Shown: piece after piece, positions 24,565 to 27,118 of the stretch
Position numbering within the stretch: position 1 is the first letter of the stretch
Layout: each line of letters opens with the position of its first letter
Origin: an uncultured Bacteroidota bacterium
Lineage (GTDB): Bacteria > Bacteroidota > Bacteroidia > Chitinophagales > Chitinophagaceae
Assembly (NCBI GenBank): GCA_903929655.1
Contig: CAIYVS010000683.1
Location: 1-27,118, forward strand
Reading direction: 5' to 3'
DNA: 27,118 nucleotides
Notes under the pieces: generated by a model
What the model was told of the DNA's origin: nothing
Seen by the model: the letters and a program-made list of their open reading frames with translations, nothing else
Databases searched by the model: none
Made by a program: the position numbers and the translations under genes

Positions 24565-25995
24565 ATGAGTAAGTATTACTTAGGTATCGATCTCGGATCA
24601 ACCACATCAAAAGCAGTAATCATAAATGAGCAGGATGAAATAATAGGTCGTGGTATTACGAATACGCGTGCCAACTATTCAGTAGCTGCAGATATAGCCC
24701 GGATGGAAGCTATATATAATGCCCGCTTTTCCATCCTGAAAAAAAATCTGAGTAAAGAAATTGAATTAAAACCGCAGTATAAAAGGTACCTGGCCGACCT
24801 TGAAAATATTTTCCAATACGAACAGTTTAAAGTCCGTATAGACAAGTTGGGGGATGAATTACTCAAATCGTGTATTATCAATTTTCAGGGGGAAAAGCAA
24901 AATACGCTCCTTGAACATTTAAGAATGATACGGAAGATCATTAAGCCAAAGATCAAGAATGAATATATCTATGGCAATCTTGGTGCAAAAAATCAGTTTT
25001 TCCGGGACATTGTATCTGAAAAATATAATGAAGAAGTAAACAAATTCGACATTTCACTTTTCGAACCCCTGATGACGATCTGGGACAAAAGCATCACAGC
25101 CGCAGAAAATGAAATAGTGAACTTTGACTTTGAGGCCTTAATAAAGCAGGCAATAGACCTTCTGAAAGAAAAATACCATAACCTGCCTGATAATCCCGAA
25201 GACATCCCCATTGGCAGTGGCACTGATTTTGACAGTGAAATGTATTTACTGAAAGGAGATTTTCACAATGTTTCCGAATCGCTTCGCGACAGGATATATG
25301 AGGTAGCCAACCTGGAATTTAATATTGCCAATATGACCGGCACAGGCTACGGAAGAGCTTTATTGCCGTTCCCCGAAGATTGCATACGTTCTGAAATATT
25401 GTGTCATGCTTTTGGTGCTCACGCAGTTTTTCCTGATACACGTACAGTATTAGATATTGGAGGCCAGGATACAAAGGCTATACAGGTTGATAAATATGGA
25501 TTGGTAACCAGTTTCCAGATGAATGACCGTTGTGCAGCAGGCTGCGGACGCTATCTGGGTTATATAGCAGATGAGATGAGTATCTCTATAAATGAGCTTG
25601 GACCAATGGCGATGAAAGCCGAAAAAGAAGTACCTATTTGCTCTACCTGTACCGTATTTGCAGGGGCTGAATTACGTGAGCTTACCAATCTTGGTGAAAA
25701 ACGGGAAGACATTCTGGGAGGATTGCATAAAGCTATTATCATGCGCGCCATGTCACTGATCGCCCGTTCCGGTGGGGTTTTTAATGAATTCACTTTTACA
25801 GGTGGTGTGGCAAGAAACCAGGCAGTAATAAAATATCTGGCACAACTGGTAAGAGAAAACTACGGCAATGACATCAAAATCAATATCCATACAGATTCCA
25901 TTTTTATGGGTGCATTAGGTGGTGCGATGTTTGCAAGAAGAAACTTAAATGTGGACCTGCCAAGTGCAAAAAAAGCAAGAGCACAGGCATTATAA
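24565..25995 (+). CDS. bcrA: Benzoyl-CoA reductase activator subunit A (ATPase, ASKHA fold)
   Basis: A 476-residue BcrA/BadF homologue of the BcrAD/BadFG ATPase family. Phosphate-1 motif GIDLGSTTSKAVI spans residues 7-19, phosphate-2 DIGGQDTKAIQVD 297-309, and the adenosine region TGGVARN 412-418. Cluster cysteines are Cys323 (NDRCAAGCGRYLG) and Cys362 (CSTCTVFAGAEL), with extra Cys327 and Cys359. About 200 residues (roughly 50-250) separate phosphate-1 from the conserved TGTGYGRALLPF; this long insert marks the Thauera/Rhodopseudomonas type as opposed to the short Azoarcus Bzd type. At 476 it is somewhat longer than the ~440 I recall for Thauera. With BcrD it hydrolyses ATP to lower the potential of the bridging [4Fe-4S] and feed electrons to BcrBC. 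Confidence 0.93.
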   Translation: MSKYYLGIDLGSTTSKAVIINEQDEIIGRGITNTRANYSVAADIARMEAIYNARFSILKKNLSKEIELKPQYKRYLADLENIFQYEQFKVRIDKLGDELLKSCIINFQGEKQNTLLEHLRMIRKIIKPKIKNEYIYGNLGAKNQFFRDIVSEKYNEEVNKFDISLFEPLMTIWDKSITAAENEIVNFDFEALIKQAIDLLKEKYHNLPDNPEDIPIGSGTDFDSEMYLLKGDFHNVSESLRDRIYEVANLEFNIANMTGTGYGRALLPFPEDCIRSEILCHAFGAHAVFPDTRTVLDIGGQDTKAIQVDKYGLVTSFQMNDRCAAGCGRYLGYIADEMSISINELGPMAMKAEKEVPICSTCTVFAGAELRELTNLGEKREDILGGLHKAIIMRAMSLIARSGGVFNEFTFTGGVARNQAVIKYLAQLVRENYGNDIKINIHTDSIFMGALGGAMFARRNLNVDLPSAKKARAQAL

Positions 25996-26028
25996 ATTAT
26001 TGAACTGAATTTTAAAAGCACAGTCGAG

Positions 26029-26859
26029 ATGATATACACAATGGGGATTGACATAGGAAGTAATTTTATCAAGCTGGTATTGATGGAATATTCCGAAAAT
26101 TCTAAGATTGTTGACAAGCATACTGAAAAAATCAGGAAACGTAACCCAACACAGGTTGCCGATGAGATGGTGCAGCTGATGCTTGATAAACATGGATTGA
26201 AATATGAAAACATCGCCTACCTGGCATCAACCGGAGAAGGAGACCTGGTGAAAAGAAAAAGAGGGCATTTCTACGGAATGACAACTCATTCTCGCGGCGC
26301 ACATTTCTTTTACCCGGAAGCCAGAACCGTTGTTGATCTTGGTGCATTATATGTGCGTACCATCCGTATTAACCAGGATGCACGTGTGGAGGATTATAAG
26401 ATGACAGGACAATGCGCTTCAGGCTCTGGTCAGTTCTTGGAAAACATTTCCCGTTACCTGGGCTTGAGTATTGATGAAGTTGGCGAAATATCGCTGCAAT
26501 CCGGCAACCCGGAAGTATCATCTGGTATTTGCGCAGTATTGGCAGAAACGGACGTTATCAATATGGTTTCCAGGGGCATTAAAACTCCCGATATCATCAA
26601 AGGTATACACCTGTCAATTGCTTCACGTATCATAAAATTACTTGGCTCATTAAAAGCGGAATCTCCTATAGTGTTGACAGGCGGCATGGCCCTTAATAAA
26701 GGAATGATCCAGGCTATTGAAGAAACATTAAAAGAAGGAAGTAAAAATTTCATTATAAAGGCACATCCTGATTCTATATATGCCGGGGCCATTGGCGCTG
26801 CATTGTGGGGAGGTTATCGCCATTATAAACTATTGGAAAAACAGGCAGTTGCAATTTAA
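26029..26859 (+). CDS. bcrD: Benzoyl-CoA reductase activator subunit D (ATPase, ASKHA fold)
   Basis: A 276-residue BcrD/BadG homologue of usual length. Phosphate-1 is MGIDIGSNFIKLVL (5-18), phosphate-2 VVDLGALYVRTIRI (101-114), and the nucleotide loop VLTGGMALNKG (215-225). Cluster ligands are Cys129 (MTGQCASGSGQFLE) and Cys168 (SGICAVLAETDV), one pair complementing BcrA so the [4Fe-4S] bridges the heterodimer. Having two distinct activators, one long and one short, is the hallmark of class I benzoyl-CoA reductase; dehydratase systems have a single homodimeric one. 33 bp after bcrA. An in-frame ATG at 26041 is an alternative start that would remove four residues. Confidence 0.93.
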   Translation: MIYTMGIDIGSNFIKLVLMEYSENSKIVDKHTEKIRKRNPTQVADEMVQLMLDKHGLKYENIAYLASTGEGDLVKRKRGHFYGMTTHSRGAHFFYPEARTVVDLGALYVRTIRINQDARVEDYKMTGQCASGSGQFLENISRYLGLSIDEVGEISLQSGNPEVSSGICAVLAETDVINMVSRGIKTPDIIKGIHLSIASRIIKLLGSLKAESPIVLTGGMALNKGMIQAIEETLKEGSKNFIIKAHPDSIYAGAIGAALWGGYRHYKLLEKQAVAI

Positions 26860-26938
26860 CGCAATGCTCGTAGCCGGAAGAAGTATAAGAATATCTGATC
26901 ATTGAAATAATAATATCTCTAAATAACGCCATAATGTT
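26860..26938. other. Spacer between bcrD and the acyl-CoA ligase
   Basis: 79 bp without hairpin-T structure or clear promoter, so read-through from the bcr genes into the ligase is likely. It is larger than the other gaps, so a separate start cannot be excluded. Confidence 0.4.
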
Positions 26939-27118
26939 ATGATGGAAGCAGCAATAAAGGATCGGCAGGAAACTGCAATTCATGAATTGGACTATCTTTT
27001 CAAACCCCGGTCCATAGCTATTATTGGCGCTTCTGCAAAGGACCTATCTATCGGCAATGTTATCATTAAAAACCTCTTACATTATGGATATACAGGGGAT
27101 ATCTACCCTATCAATCCC
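26939..27118 (+). CDS. NDP-forming acyl-CoA ligase, N-terminal part (truncated by window edge)
   Basis: Only the first 60 codons are present, with no stop before the edge. LDYLFKPRSIAIIGASAKD followed by GNVIIKNLLHYGYTGDIYPI is the N-terminal CoA-binding Rossmann domain of ADP-forming acetate/acyl-CoA synthetases (Acd/PatZ-type; usual length ~700 for the fused form). Two consecutive ATGs (26939, 26942) can start it; both give the same domain. It follows bcrD in the same direction. Possible roles are activating an aromatic acid to its CoA ester without the AMP route, or recovering ATP from CoA-ester products. The protein could instead be an unrelated acetyltransferase-fused regulator; the rest of the gene is needed to decide. 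Confidence 0.8.
   Translation, partial: MMEAAIKDRQETAIHELDYLFKPRSIAIIGASAKDLSIGNVIIKNLLHYGYTGDIYPINP

Noticed and set aside
22018..26859. 2-hydroxyacyl-CoA dehydratase system as explanation for the bcr genes
   Set aside because: Dehydratases use a single homodimeric activator; here one long (476) and one short (276) activator are present with BcrC/BcrB-specific motifs and canonical C-B-A-D order.
26930..26941. Short palindrome CATAA-TG-TTATG before the ligase start
   Set aside because: Only 5-bp AT-rich arms and overlaps the start codon; expected by chance.

Overview
The window looks like chromosomal DNA of a Bacteroidota bacterium, probably of a Chitinophagaceae/Sphingobacteriia-like lineage. 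Three things point there: two very large secreted proteins with type IX secretion (T9SS) C-terminal sorting domains, an outer-membrane OmpA-family barrel protein next to one of them, and promoters of the Bacteroidota TTG/TTTG...TAnnTTTG type. Shine-Dalgarno sites are mostly absent. No rRNA, tRNA, CRISPR array, insertion sequence or integrase was seen.

Left part (1-2837): an AraC-type regulator is followed by three tandem, related SRPBCC (AHSA1-like) small proteins on the + strand. They end at a perfect 20-bp-stem hairpin shared with the convergent gene. Middle part (2838-14593, all - strand): a 1769-residue T9SS protein with an Asp-box propeller and a beta-helix, a DUF763 protein of unknown function, and a two-gene unit of a NHL-propeller T9SS protein followed by an OmpA-like barrel protein with a clear terminator. 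A hotdog thioesterase with a well-formed promoter (14944-15372, +) marks the transition.

Right part (15385-27118) is the striking region: a divergent anaerobic aromatic-degradation locus. Leftward runs a six-gene unit: mocA-like cytidylyltransferase, xdhC-like maturation factor, an SDR dehydrogenase, a fused [2Fe-2S]+molybdopterin subunit (HcrC-HcrA type), an FAD subunit with the 4-hydroxybenzoyl-CoA-reductase-type four-cysteine insertion (HcrB type), and a hemerythrin. Rightward runs bcrC-bcrB-bcrA-bcrD, a complete ATP-dependent class I benzoyl-CoA reductase in the Thauera gene order, followed by the start of an NDP-forming acyl-CoA ligase cut by the window edge. Read as a pathway, the left arm would reductively remove the phenolic hydroxyl of 4-hydroxybenzoyl-CoA and mature the molybdenum cofactor for it. 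The right arm would dearomatise the resulting benzoyl-CoA. The hemerythrin could shield these oxygen-sensitive iron-sulfur enzymes.

Finding a complete class I benzoyl-CoA reductase plus 4-hydroxybenzoyl-CoA reductase on the same contig as T9SS proteins is the main discovery candidate, because this pathway is classically known from Proteobacteria. Function is inferred from motifs and gene order only. The ring-hydratase/hydrolase genes (dch, oah, had), the ferredoxin and a dedicated regulator are not in this window.
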